This document shows positions 34,251 to 43,306 of a DNA stretch of 64,000 nt, one piece after another. Position numbers and translations under genes: made by a program. Below the pieces are notes generated by a model. It was not told the origin of the DNA. It saw only the letters and a list, made by a program, of their open reading frames with translations, and made no database searches. The stretch comes from Fermentibacter sp964564435 (GTDB lineage Bacteria; Fermentibacterota; Fermentibacteria; Fermentibacterales; Fermentibacteraceae). The stretch's first letter is position 1; each line of letters starts with the position of its first letter. The stretch spans positions 1 through 64,000 of the forward strand of contig CAZMAT010000004.1 of NCBI GenBank assembly GCA_964564435.1, in the 5' to 3' direction.

Positions 34251-36257
34251 ATGATCAGGACTTCCGACCTCTACTCGTTCATCGAGAGCAACTACGAGTT
34301 CCTCATGGCGGTCGACTCGAGCGAGACCGTTGTGCATTCGAGCCGCCTCCTCCTCCGCGCCTGCGGACCCGGCGAGCTGTCCCACGAGGGGCGGAGGCTC
34401 GAACAGATCCTCTCCGCGGCTTCGCTCAGGAGCATGCGTTCGGGGATGGCCCTGGCTAAGGAGGGGCAGAGGAGGCTCGCGGTCTTCTCGCCCGTCGAGT
34501 TCCCCTCGTGCGAGATCCCGCTCAAGACCGGCTATGTCGGAAGCTCCGAGGGTGACGGCGTCTGGGTCTTCTTCGGCTCCCAGCTCGACGGGATCAACAG
34601 GCAGACGGACTTCGACCGCGAGGAGAGGATCAAGGAGCTCGCCTGCCTGTATGCAGTGGCCGAATGGATCGAGATCTCCAGCGATGTCCCGGAGTTCTTC
34701 ACGAAACTGCCCGACTACCTCGGCAAGGGGATGCTCTATCCCGGGCAGGTGATGGTCTTTTCATCATATCAGGGCCGCGAGTACGGACAGATGCCCCCGG
34801 GCGAGGGCTACATCTCCACCAAGCTGCTGTCGAACCAGCAGATAGCGGGCGAGATAAGGGTGGGGTACGCCAATCCGGCGCTGGAGCTCCTCCCCGAGGA
34901 ACAGAGGATGCTGAGCGAGATAGGAAGGATGCTCAACCTCGCCCTGGAGCGCAAGGAGCTGCGCGACAGGATGATCCTCAGGCAGGAGGAGGAGGCGGCC
35001 TTCACCCGCCGGTTCGCCGAGATGCAGTCCGAGATCGAGGCGCGCACCGGTGAGCTCGAGCTGCAGAAGACCAGGCTGGACATGGTGAACATGTACCTGG
35101 AGAACGTCGACAGGGGGTGGAACGAGTCATCGGCGCAGCTCGCCTCGATGTTCCAGGCCATCCCGGACGACGTTGCCGTCGTTGATCTGGACAGGAACAT
35201 CGTGATGACGAACCGGGAGGGCACCTCCAGCGGGAAGTGCCATGCCCAGTTCTTCGGCAGCGACACGCCGTGCACCGACTGCCGCCTTTCGAGGATCAGG
35301 AGGGACAAGACCCCGATCGTCCACACCATCAGGTCGGGCAGCCGCTTCCTCGAAGTCCACGCCATCCCCGTTTTCGACCGTGACCGGGAGGTCGAGGGCA
35401 TCATCGAGTTCTACAGGGACGTCACCCTCGAGAAGACCTACGAGCAGCAGATCCAGCAGGCGGACAAGCTGGCCTCGCTGGGTCAGCTCGTGAGCGGTAT
35501 CGGCCACGAGATCAACAATCCGAACCAGTTCATACGCGGCAACATAAAGATCATCCGTCAGGCGCTCGAGGACATCCTCCCGATAGTGGACGACTACGCG
35601 GCGGCCCATCCGGACCTGAAGGTGGCGAAGCTCAGGTACGACTTCTTCAGGAGCAACATCCTCACGCTTGTGGACGACATGGCGCACGGCTCCGAGAGGA
35701 TAAGGGGCATAGTCGAGGGCCTCCGGAACTTCGCCCGGAAGGACGAGGGGCTCCTGGTGGACAGGGTCGACGTCAACACCCTGATCCAGGCCGCATCCCG
35801 GCTGGTGGCCAACGAGATCCACAAGCATGCCGACATCGTGATGGACCTGGACCCCGGAATCCCCACCTTCGAAGGGAATGCCCAGAAGATCGAGCAGGTC
35901 ATTGTGAACCTTCTGGTCAACGCAGCCCAGGCGATGCCCGACGACAGGCGGGGAACCGTCTCGGTGAGGACGGGAGCATCCGACGACGCCGTGGTCATCG
36001 AGGTGAAGGACGACGGCAGGGGCATGAACGAGAAGACGCTCAGGCAGATCTTCGATCCCTTCTTCACCACCAAGAGGGCGAAGGGCGGGACGGGACTGGG
36101 GCTGCCCATAGCGTACAGGATCGTCGAGGAGCACGGGGGAACCATCTCCGTGAACTCCACGCCCGGAGTGGGCACGGTCTTCACCGTCTCCATCCCGGCG
36201 GGTCCGGCGGCGCCCGGAGCGGCAGTCCGCGCCGAGACCCGCACCCCGGAGGCATGA
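34251..36257 (+). CDS. soluble sensor histidine kinase (GAF-like, coiled coil, PAS)
   Basis: ATG 34251 has GGAGG five bases upstream; 668 residues, no membrane helix. After an N-terminal sensory part of about 240 residues there is a long charged helix (MILRQEEEAAFTRRFAEMQS, near 240-285). A PAS domain with a Cys cluster follows (GKCHAQFFGSDTPCTDCRLS). The HisKA site is GIGHEINNPNQF (phospho-acceptor His419), and the HATPase_c domain has NLLVNAAQAM, VKDDGRGMNEKTL and GGTGLGLPIAY. The Cys-bearing PAS may hold a metal or sense redox state. Its end overlaps the next gene by 4 nt (ATGA), so the NtrC-like regulator is its partner. Confidence 0.9.
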   Translation: MIRTSDLYSFIESNYEFLMAVDSSETVVHSSRLLLRACGPGELSHEGRRLEQILSAASLRSMRSGMALAKEGQRRLAVFSPVEFPSCEIPLKTGYVGSSEGDGVWVFFGSQLDGINRQTDFDREERIKELACLYAVAEWIEISSDVPEFFTKLPDYLGKGMLYPGQVMVFSSYQGREYGQMPPGEGYISTKLLSNQQIAGEIRVGYANPALELLPEEQRMLSEIGRMLNLALERKELRDRMILRQEEEAAFTRRFAEMQSEIEARTGELELQKTRLDMVNMYLENVDRGWNESSAQLASMFQAIPDDVAVVDLDRNIVMTNREGTSSGKCHAQFFGSDTPCTDCRLSRIRRDKTPIVHTIRSGSRFLEVHAIPVFDRDREVEGIIEFYRDVTLEKTYEQQIQQADKLASLGQLVSGIGHEINNPNQFIRGNIKIIRQALEDILPIVDDYAAAHPDLKVAKLRYDFFRSNILTLVDDMAHGSERIRGIVEGLRNFARKDEGLLVDRVDVNTLIQAASRLVANEIHKHADIVMDLDPGIPTFEGNAQKIEQVIVNLLVNAAQAMPDDRRGTVSVRTGASDDAVVIEVKDDGRGMNEKTLRQIFDPFFTTKRAKGGTGLGLPIAYRIVEEHGGTISVNSTPGVGTVFTVSIPAGPAAPGAAVRAETRTPEA

Positions 36258-37645
36258 TGGGCGATCCTGCGAGGATTCTGATAGTCGACGACGACGCGGC
36301 GGTGACCAACTTCCTCACCGTGTTCCTCATGCAGACGGAGAGATACGAGCCCGTCGTGACCAACGACTCGAGGAGGGTCCCGGCCCTCCTGGAATCGGAG
36401 AGGCCCGATCTGGTCCTGCTCGACATGGACATGCCCGGGCTGAGCGGGATCGACATCCTGAGGCACATCCACGACAGGGAGGTCGGAGTGCCGGTGATCG
36501 TCCTCACCGGTGTCAGCGACATCGACCTCGCCGTGAAGGCCATGAAGCTCGGCGCGTTCGACTATCTCACGAAACCCGCCGACGACGGGATGCTCCTCGA
36601 CACCATGGACAGGGCGCTGGAGCACGGCGCCCTGAGCAGGTCCCTGGAACGGCTGCCGGATGATACCAGCCGCGAGGAGCTGTCGGATCCCGAGGCCTTC
36701 GAGCCGCTGATCTCGAACCAGCCTTCGCTCCGGAATCTCTTCCTCAGAGCCGGGATGATCGCCGCGGGCGACTCGCCCGTCCTTATCCACGGCGAGCACG
36801 GGACGGGCAAGGAGGCGCTGGCCAGGGCGATCCACAGGGCCAGCAGGCGGAGGGAGGGCCCTTTCACCTCCTTCGATGCTGCTGCAGTCCCTTCGGAAGC
36901 GCTGCCCGGAGAGCTCTTCGGGATGGTGAGGGACTTCAGCGGCAGCCAGGATGACAGACCCGGCTTCCTCGAAGCCGCCTCCGGGGGCACACTCTTCCTC
37001 GACAGCATCGAGCTCCTGTCCCCCCAGGTGCAGACCCGCCTGCGCAGGGTCATGCAGAACGGCGAGTTCTACAGGGAGAGATCGGCTGAGATCAGGGGGA
37101 TCGACCTGAGGCTGGTCGTCTCCACCGCGGTCGATCTCGACTCGGACGAGTACAGGGAATCCTTCTCGCGGGACCTGCTGTACCATCTCATGGTCAACTC
37201 CCTTGCGATCCCACCACTGAGGGAGCATCCCTCCGACATCCCGCTGCTGGCGGTCCACTTCGCGAGGCAGGCGGCGGAGAAGGCGGGGAGGGCTCCGGTG
37301 AACCTTTCGGCCCCTCTGCTGGCTGCGCTCTCCCAGTACGACTTCCCCGGCAACGTCGAGGAGCTGGAGTCCATCGTCGGGCACTGCATCCTGAACACGC
37401 GGCCCGGCGTCGAACCCGGGCCTGAGAGCCTCCCGCCGTTCACACTGGTGAGGATGATGGGGGCGGGTGCGCGAACGTCGTTCGTCCCCTCGAGGCTCGA
37501 TGAAGTCATATCGCAGTACGTGGCCCGGACGCTCGCGCATTTCGGCGGCGACGCGGAGCGGGCGTCGGCTGCACTCGGACTCACGGTCGAGGAACTCGGC
37601 AGACTGCTCGCGAACGGCGGGGGGGAGCCGGTCACTCCCCCCTGA
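36254..37645 (+). CDS. NtrC-like response regulator with a degenerate AAA+ domain
   Basis: Residues 1-125 are a receiver with Asp57 (VLLDMDMPGLSG) and the lysine of YLTKPA. The AAA+ domain keeps Walker A (GEHGTGKEA, near 179), but the GAFTGA loop that grips sigma54 is replaced by RDFSGSQDD. Walker B reads LFLDSIELL, with Ser251 where the catalytic Glu should be. The C-terminal end has a Fis-like helix-turn-helix (HFGGDAERASAALGLTVEEL). It can probably bind DNA and perhaps ATP, yet is unlikely to remodel sigma54 holoenzyme. Its last codons lie in the first copy of an 85-bp tandem repeat. Confidence 0.85.
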   Translation: MMGDPARILIVDDDAAVTNFLTVFLMQTERYEPVVTNDSRRVPALLESERPDLVLLDMDMPGLSGIDILRHIHDREVGVPVIVLTGVSDIDLAVKAMKLGAFDYLTKPADDGMLLDTMDRALEHGALSRSLERLPDDTSREELSDPEAFEPLISNQPSLRNLFLRAGMIAAGDSPVLIHGEHGTGKEALARAIHRASRRREGPFTSFDAAAVPSEALPGELFGMVRDFSGSQDDRPGFLEAASGGTLFLDSIELLSPQVQTRLRRVMQNGEFYRERSAEIRGIDLRLVVSTAVDLDSDEYRESFSRDLLYHLMVNSLAIPPLREHPSDIPLLAVHFARQAAEKAGRAPVNLSAPLLAALSQYDFPGNVEELESIVGHCILNTRPGVEPGPESLPPFTLVRMMGAGARTSFVPSRLDEVISQYVARTLAHFGGDAERASAALGLTVEELGRLLANGGGEPVTPP

Positions 37646-37834
37646 AGGCGATCTCCGTGACGCACACGGATCATCTGCCCGCAATGCGAACGTGGAGCCT
37701 GTCGGGCGCCGGAGCTTCACTCCCCCCTGAAGGCGATCTCCGTGACGCACACGGATCATCTGCCCGCAATGCGAACGTGGAGCCTGTCGGGCGCCGGAGC
37801 TTCACTCCCCCCTGAAGGCGATCTCCGTGACGCA
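37632..37834. repeat. 85-bp perfect tandem repeat at convergent gene ends
   Basis: Two identical 85-bp units (37632-37716 and 37717-37801) are followed by a 33-bp partial third copy (37802-37834). The partial copy forms the 3' end of the minus-strand secreted-protein gene. The first copy supplies the final residues and stop of the plus-strand NtrC-like regulator. The most likely origin is duplication of the minus gene's 3' end plus its flank. Confidence 0.9.
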
Positions 37835-38737
37835 GAGGATGAACCTGTCGTACTCGACCGTATAGCCTTCATCCGTTTCGAGTTCGAGCCTGCTTATGCC
37901 CTCGAGGATCGTTTCCGGCACTGGATAGACCACCAGGGCCCTTCCCGATTCCGGTGAAGGCAGGCCGTCCGCGGTGAGCGTCCTCCGCCACGTGCCCCAG
38001 AGGGCGTCCACCTCCTCGATGTCGACGATGTCGCGCGACCACTCGTAGAGGATCGGCAGGAGATCACCGCTCGCCAGGGCTGAGTTTCTCATGAGTTCGA
38101 CGGGATTCTCGAGCACCGAGGCATGCAGAGGCATCACCGTCACCCCGGCGCAGGACGGGATGATCAGGGCCACGGGCATGTCCTCGAAGCCCTCGGCTAT
38201 GTCGACGCCGACCTCCTCCGGCTGCAGGGGCAGCAGGCCGGGGTCGACGGTGCACTCGTAGTACAGGAACTTGTCGACGTATCCCTCGCCCGTCACCAGG
38301 GTCATGCTCTGCGGCACCCTCCACCCGGTCGCATCCCATCCGTCGATGACGGAGGGATGGACCCTGCCCGAGAGCACGTCGACCGGTGCGTAGTCCCTCT
38401 CCGCCCAGTCTGCCGAGATCCGCCAGGTTGCAGGGCCGGTGGAGGGAACCGGCCAGGTCGTGGTGATCCCGCCGGATACGGCCTCCACGGTGAAGCGGCC
38501 CGTGAAGGGAGGGCCGTAGAAGTACACGACCGGCGCCCTGTCGACAAGCACGTCACCGGGCATCTGGAGAGTCGACGGGTCGGCCTCTCCCGCGGGATGC
38601 ACGGCCATGACCCCGCCGGAGTCTCCGGTGATGATCACGCCCCATTCGTGGACTTCGACCACCGGCATCTCGCGGCCCTCTGCCGCGGGCTGCGCGGTCA
38701 GCAGTGCTGCTGCCATTGAAAAGAGGATGTGGATCAC
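37802..38737 (-). CDS. secreted hypothetical protein (311 aa)
   Basis: The protein starts MIHILFSMAAALLTAQPAAEG, a plausible signal peptide, and continues with VVEVHEWGVIITGDSGGVMA. The remainder is beta-rich with several aromatic turns (APVVYFYGPPFTGRFTVEAV) and no catalytic motif that I recognise. The VHEWG opening occurs in a group of secreted proteins from uncultured bacteria and planctomycetes whose role is unknown; this is from memory. Its 3' end carries the partial third copy of the 85-bp tandem repeat, so its C-terminus (ILCVTEIAFRGE) may have been copied or altered by the duplication. Confidence 0.65.
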   Translation of the reverse strand: MIHILFSMAAALLTAQPAAEGREMPVVEVHEWGVIITGDSGGVMAVHPAGEADPSTLQMPGDVLVDRAPVVYFYGPPFTGRFTVEAVSGGITTTWPVPSTGPATWRISADWAERDYAPVDVLSGRVHPSVIDGWDATGWRVPQSMTLVTGEGYVDKFLYYECTVDPGLLPLQPEEVGVDIAEGFEDMPVALIIPSCAGVTVMPLHASVLENPVELMRNSALASGDLLPILYEWSRDIVDIEEVDALWGTWRRTLTADGLPSPESGRALVVYPVPETILEGISRLELETDEGYTVEYDRFILCVTEIAFRGE

Positions 38738-38783
38738 TGGCTACCTCCATGTTCGTCATACGTTCTACAGAGTGCCGCGGTCA

Positions 38784-39569
38784 TTATTCCGTGCCGGGCG
38801 GATCGAATACTGCTACCACTGGTGCATGGTCGGAAGGTTTCTCCCATCCCCTCGGCTCCATGTCTATCCCGCACGAGACGGCGGCGCCGGCGAGGTCCGG
38901 CGAGGCCAGGAGGTGATCCAGCCGCATTCCGGCATTCCGCCTGAAGGATCCCTCCCTGTAGTCCCACCAGCTGAACGCCCTGCCCGCAGGGTTGAACGCC
39001 CTGAAGAGGTCTGTCAGTCCGGCGTCGAGTATGCCCCCGAACCGTACCCTCTCTTCCGGATGGAAGCAGATGTGCCCGTCCAGGGCTACAGGGTCGTAGA
39101 CGTCCTCCACTCCGGGCGCCACGTTGAAGTCGCCTGCCATCAGGAAGGGGCCTCTGCCGGCCTCCTCCGAGGCCTCGATGGCGAGCTCGTCGAGGAAGGC
39201 GAGCTTTTCGGCGAACCTCGCGAGCGAAGGATCACCTCCGTTGGGCACATAGACGGACATCACGGTGATCCCCGCGGTCCTGGCGAGCAGTACGCGCTTC
39301 TGGTCGTCGAGGAGCCGTGACGCGAGCCCTGTCCGGACCACTTCGAGCCCCTGCCGGGATGCCACCGCCACTCCGTTGAGGGTCTTCTGCCCCGAGAAGG
39401 CCACCTTGTAGCCGCGCTCGGCGAAGGGCTCCACGGGGAACAGTGCGTCGACCACCTTGGTCTCCTGTATGAGGAGGACGTCGGGGTGCCTGGAGTCGAT
39501 CCAGGAGAGCACCTGTTCCATCCTGGCCCTAATGGAGTTGACGTTCCAGGTCGCCACCGTCAGTCCCAT
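38784..39569 (-). CDS. xth: exodeoxyribonuclease III
   Basis: ATG 39569 has AAGGAG upstream; the reading frame runs further but only this start gives the conserved opening LTVATWNVNSIRAR. The 261-residue protein has the EEP nuclease motifs LLIQETKV, VYVPNGGDPS, MAGDFNVAP, AFSWWDYR, RLDHLLAS and the closing SDHAPVVAVF. It removes abasic sites and 3'-blocked ends in base-excision repair. The neighbouring genes are unrelated, and it probably forms its own unit. Confidence 0.92.
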   Translation of the reverse strand: MGLTVATWNVNSIRARMEQVLSWIDSRHPDVLLIQETKVVDALFPVEPFAERGYKVAFSGQKTLNGVAVASRQGLEVVRTGLASRLLDDQKRVLLARTAGITVMSVYVPNGGDPSLARFAEKLAFLDELAIEASEEAGRGPFLMAGDFNVAPGVEDVYDPVALDGHICFHPEERVRFGGILDAGLTDLFRAFNPAGRAFSWWDYREGSFRRNAGMRLDHLLASPDLAGAAVSCGIDMEPRGWEKPSDHAPVVAVFDPPGTE

Positions 39570-39653
39570 CCCGTCTCCTTCCGCTCCGCCGACTATAACC
39601 ATCGTGGATTCCCCCGCCCGGTGCCCGGGCTGCCCTGCCTCCCCCACCGCCTG

Positions 39654-39659
39654 TATGTT
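39654..39659 (+). promoter_or_regulatory. possible -10 box of a leaderless gene
   Basis: TATGTT ends 6 nt before ATG 39666, and no Shine-Dalgarno sequence is seen. The message could begin at the start codon. No clear -35 box. Confidence 0.3.
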
Positions 39660-39665
39660 CCGCCC

Positions 39666-41303
39666 ATGCCTGAGATGTCCATGAGAAACGAAGTCCTGGC
39701 TGCGGCTGCGATTCTGGCCCTCGCCGCCCTGGTGCGCACCGGCGTCGCGGCGAGGAACCCCATGCCCGCCGGGGATGGCGTGGCCTCCGAGCTCGAGATG
39801 GCCAGGAACCTGCTCGACGGAAGAGGATGGTCCACTCAGAGGAAATGGACCCTCTACGATCCCTCGACTGCCTCGCTGAGGCCGGAGGGGAACAGGCAGC
39901 CGGCCATGTCGACCCTGCTGGCGCTGGCCTTCCTGGTGGCGGGGATCTCCTTCCGCACCGCCCAGGCCGTCTCCCTGCTCCTGGGGATCGGGGCACTGCT
40001 CGCGGCCTGGTGGTGGGCCAGAAGGACGTTCGGCCGCGCCGTGGCGCTCGCTTCGCTGGTGTGGCTCTCGCTCGATCCGGCCATGGTCTGGTTCTCCACC
40101 CAGCCCGACAGCCTCCTCCTCTTCACGGCGCTGTTCTTCGTGATACTGGCCAGCTTCCCGGGCTCCGAGCCCACGATCAGGATCTCCATCCTGGCAGGCC
40201 TCCTGTCGGGTGTCTCCTACCTCGCGAGGACGCAGGGGCTCGTGCTGGGCATGTCTCTCGGCCTGTGGGTGCTGCTGCGGGGAGGCAGGGGCAGGCTGGT
40301 CAGGGCGTCGGTCTTCGCATGCGCCTTCCTGGCCGTGGCACTGCCGTGGTTCCTCCGCAACGCGGATGCTTTCGGATCGCCCCTCTACTCGCAGAACGGC
40401 CAGTTCCTCCTCAACGAGAACCACTGGGCGGCCTGGGAGGTGCGCGACACTGCGCCGGGGCCCACGGACCTGCTCAGGCACGGCGGCGCTCCTGCGGTGG
40501 CCCGGGCCCTGGCCGCAGGGTTGTTCAGGGTGATCGAGCCCCTGACGATCGGCACCCTGCACAGGGGAGAGGTGTTCGGCTGGCCTCCGCTGATCCTCTT
40601 CACTGCATGCGCCCTGTTCGCGCTGAGGAGCCGTGCGGTCAGGCGGCGGATGATCCTCCCGGCATTCGCCTCCATACCCATGGCAGCGAGCCTCGTGCTG
40701 CACGAGCACGCCTCCAGGTACCTGCTGTTCATGACGACGGCCGTGATCTGCCTGGGGATCGCCGGTGCCATGGAGATGACCGGAACCCCCGGACCCGGCC
40801 GCCGGTGGCGGACCGCCCTGGCGGCCCTGGCCGTACTGCTGCTGGTCCGCCCTGCGGCTGCCCTCCTGGGGAGCGACACGCGCGCCCGCGCAGCCGAGGC
40901 GGCGGAGATGTCCCGGTGGATCTCTGAGAACACGGAGCCGGACGACTGGGTCGTCACCTTCCCCGGCGTCGAGCTGATGATCTGGGACTACAGGAGACCG
41001 ACGCTCACGATGCCCAACGACTACGAGATGCTGCTCTGGCCCTGCCTCGAGGAGCACGGGGTCCGGTACGTGGTGGTCGATCCCGACATGCCGGCGATGC
41101 GCCCGCGCCTTTCGTCGAGATGGAGGATGGCCCCGGACGGATCGGGCTGGGAGGTCGTCGATCCGCCTCCGTTCCTGACGGAGGTCCACCGGAGCCGGTC
41201 GGGGCGGATTCTGGTCTACGAGTGGACCGGGAGCGTGCCCGAGCGTTTCATGTACGAGGAGAACCTGCCGAGGGACAACTGCAGGGCGCTGCCGCCGGGA
41301 TAG
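39666..41303 (+). CDS. GT39/GT83-like polytopic membrane protein
   Basis: From ATG 39666 the product has 545 residues (other in-frame ATGs lie at 39675 and 39681). It starts with a membrane helix (VLAAAAILALAALVRTGVA). The first external loop (PAGDGVASELEMARNLLDG) resembles the acidic loop of ArnT/PMT enzymes, then about ten helices and a C-terminal soluble part of 120 residues follow. Proteins of this kind transfer sugars from polyprenyl-phosphate donors; the closest general label is dolichyl-phosphate-mannose-protein mannosyltransferase-like. It is outside the main glycan cluster and convergent with the next gene (6-nt gap). Confidence 0.7.
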   Translation: MPEMSMRNEVLAAAAILALAALVRTGVAARNPMPAGDGVASELEMARNLLDGRGWSTQRKWTLYDPSTASLRPEGNRQPAMSTLLALAFLVAGISFRTAQAVSLLLGIGALLAAWWWARRTFGRAVALASLVWLSLDPAMVWFSTQPDSLLLFTALFFVILASFPGSEPTIRISILAGLLSGVSYLARTQGLVLGMSLGLWVLLRGGRGRLVRASVFACAFLAVALPWFLRNADAFGSPLYSQNGQFLLNENHWAAWEVRDTAPGPTDLLRHGGAPAVARALAAGLFRVIEPLTIGTLHRGEVFGWPPLILFTACALFALRSRAVRRRMILPAFASIPMAASLVLHEHASRYLLFMTTAVICLGIAGAMEMTGTPGPGRRWRTALAALAVLLLVRPAAALLGSDTRARAAEAAEMSRWISENTEPDDWVVTFPGVELMIWDYRRPTLTMPNDYEMLLWPCLEEHGVRYVVVDPDMPAMRPRLSSRWRMAPDGSGWEVVDPPPFLTEVHRSRSGRILVYEWTGSVPERFMYEENLPRDNCRALPPG

Positions 41304-41309
41304 ACGGGC

Positions 41310-43214
41310 TCAGCCCAGCACGCGCCTGGCCTGCCTGTAGAGCTGTTCCCGCTGGGCCGCGATGATCTGCATCACGTCGGCCCTCGTCATGCCGGCGGCC
41401 TCTCCGAAGCCGGCCAGCATCTCCACCTCTCCGTCCGTCATCCTGCCGTCGGCCAGCACCATCCTGGCCATGGCCCCCGCGAGCTCCACCGACTCCTCCC
41501 GGGTCGAGGGCGCAGGCATGGTCTGACCGCCTGCACGGACCGACGCGATGATCTCGGTCACGGCTGACTGCGCTATGCCGCGGTCGCGGGCGAAGTCGCC
41601 CAGGAGCTTCTCCTCGGCGGGGTCGATCACCCCGTCCGCGAACATGACGCCCGCCATCGCGCCCATCAGAAGGTCGGGCGGGACGAGGGAGGCCCTGGAG
41701 AAGGCTTCCACGGCGGAAGGCCTCATGGCGGAGGCCTCGAACCTGCCGGTCGAAGCGAGGACCCAGTCCTGAGAGCCGTCGTTGAGCACCCTGCCGCAGT
41801 ATTCGCAGTTGCCCGACTCGCCGCCCTCGTAGGGGGCCCCGCATGCCTGGCAGTGCGAGGACAGGAACGACTTCCCGCCCTGCGTGGCCACGCCGTGGTT
41901 CCTGACGAGGTGGTAGACGACCGGCCTCACCGTCCTGTCGCCGGCGTTCCTGATCCTGCCGTCGGAGTTCCTCCTCGCGTTGCGCGCGGACCAGCGTATG
42001 AGGACCTCGATATGATCCTGCCCGCCATCGGACCCGGCGGGTTCGACCCGCTGCACCTCGACAGCCCCCACGGCCGCGTCCTTGAAGAAGAGCCACCAGC
42101 CGTCCTCCGTCGAGAGGCGCATGCTCTCGGAGAAGGACTGGCGGAAGGACTGCAGGGACACCTTGGAGAGCGGCCCGGGATCGCCCTCGAAGTGGGCCCT
42201 CATGATCCTCCAGAAGATCACCGAAGCCCTGTCCTCGATGTGCTGGAGGTTGAAGGCGGGGTCCTTCGCGAGCATCAGGGAGTATCCCGGGATGACCGAG
42301 GGGTCGGAGGCCGTGCCCCACTCGGCGGACTGCGTGATCTCGGCCAGGACCCAGTCGTATTCGCCGCTGGTGACGACCGAATCGCAGTTCTCGCAGGTGC
42401 CGGCGTCGCTCAGCGAGAGAGGCGCCCCGCAGTTGGGGCAGAAGCCCTCGAGCAGCCCGCCCGAGGCCAGAGTGACCGCACCGGGCTTCCTCAGGAAGCT
42501 CCAGTATTCGGTGAACTGGTCGGAGCCGTTCTCGCGGAGGACCTTCCCGGTCGATGCGTCGAGGTCCCTGTCCCTCCCGCGCGCCGTGATCTCTACATGG
42601 ATGCAGTCAAAGACTGCGTCCGAATCGATCGCGACCATCCGCGAACCCACTATCGCGGCATTCTCGAGGACGTTGCGCACGCCCTCCTCGCGCAGCATTG
42701 CGGCCTGCATCGAGAACCGCTCCCTGACGCCGTCCGAGAGGAACCTGACCACTCCTGTGAAGTCCTGTGCCGACCAGGCCGCCTGTACTTCGAGGAAGCC
42801 CTTCCCGGTCCTCCTCAGGAAGGCGTCGGGATCGAAGGCCGGATCGCGCCTGCGAAGGGCTTCGAGCCGCTGCGACAGATCCTCCTGGCGGCGCACCGCG
42901 GCTACCCTGCCGGCCCTTTCGATGGTGCGGTACTGGTTGCCTGTGCGCGCGGCCCGGCCCATCCTCGAGACGGCTATGACCCCGACCACCAGCAGGGGCA
43001 CGCCTATCAGGGGCTGTCTGAAGGCAAGCTGGACGAGCCAGAAAACGAGGTAGCCGAGGCCGTCGCCTCCTCCTCCTCCTCCTCCTCCTCCTCCTCCTCC
43101 ATCGCCTCCGAAGCTCTGGCCACCCCCCGCCCTTGCGTGGGCAGGTGACGGCAGCGCGAAGAGAAGAACCAGCATTGCTGCGAGCAGGACGATCCGGGCG
43201 GTGTGCGACTTCAT
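41310..43214 (-). CDS. Tim44-like/TerB-domain membrane protein with zinc ribbons and poly-Gly
   Basis: The protein has 634 residues: signal peptide (ILLAAMLVLLFALPSPAHA), a run of 12 glycines, then a membrane helix (LIGVPLLVVGVIAVSRMG). A Tim44-like domain follows, centred on AFLRRTGKGFLEVQAAWSAQ. Two zinc ribbons (FCPNCGAPLSLSDAGTCENC and CQACGAPYEGGESGNCEYCG) flank a second Tim44-like region (VIFWRIMRAHFEGD). A C-terminal TerB-like helical domain holds MFADGVIDPAEEKLLGDFAR. Related signal-GGG-Tim44 proteins are widespread and uncharacterised. The poly-Gly run is encoded by a trinucleotide microsatellite. Confidence 0.75.
   Translation of the reverse strand: MKSHTARIVLLAAMLVLLFALPSPAHARAGGGQSFGGDGGGGGGGGGGGGDGLGYLVFWLVQLAFRQPLIGVPLLVVGVIAVSRMGRAARTGNQYRTIERAGRVAAVRRQEDLSQRLEALRRRDPAFDPDAFLRRTGKGFLEVQAAWSAQDFTGVVRFLSDGVRERFSMQAAMLREEGVRNVLENAAIVGSRMVAIDSDAVFDCIHVEITARGRDRDLDASTGKVLRENGSDQFTEYWSFLRKPGAVTLASGGLLEGFCPNCGAPLSLSDAGTCENCDSVVTSGEYDWVLAEITQSAEWGTASDPSVIPGYSLMLAKDPAFNLQHIEDRASVIFWRIMRAHFEGDPGPLSKVSLQSFRQSFSESMRLSTEDGWWLFFKDAAVGAVEVQRVEPAGSDGGQDHIEVLIRWSARNARRNSDGRIRNAGDRTVRPVVYHLVRNHGVATQGGKSFLSSHCQACGAPYEGGESGNCEYCGRVLNDGSQDWVLASTGRFEASAMRPSAVEAFSRASLVPPDLLMGAMAGVMFADGVIDPAEEKLLGDFARDRGIAQSAVTEIIASVRAGGQTMPAPSTREESVELAGAMARMVLADGRMTDGEVEMLAGFGEAAGMTRADVMQIIAAQREQLYRQARRVLG
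43066..43100. repeat. (CCT)n microsatellite encoding poly-glycine
   Basis: About 11.7 uninterrupted CCT units on the plus strand encode the glycine run of the Tim44/TerB-type protein on the minus strand. Because the unit is a codon, slippage would change the length without shifting frame. Confidence 0.9.
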
Positions 43215-43290
43215 GGGTGCTCCCTCCGGAGCGTGAAGCTAGCGGAGGGGCGGCGTGCTGTCCATATCCACTAGTCTGCCTTCCCCTCCC

Positions 43291-43299
43291 TGCTATAAT
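43291..43299 (+). promoter_or_regulatory. extended -10 promoter, probably leaderless transcript
   Basis: TGCTATAAT (TGN plus a perfect -10) ends 7 nt before ATG 43307, so transcription should start at or next to the start codon. No Shine-Dalgarno sequence lies between. Confidence 0.55.
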
Positions 43300-43306
43300 C
43301 ACGCCT

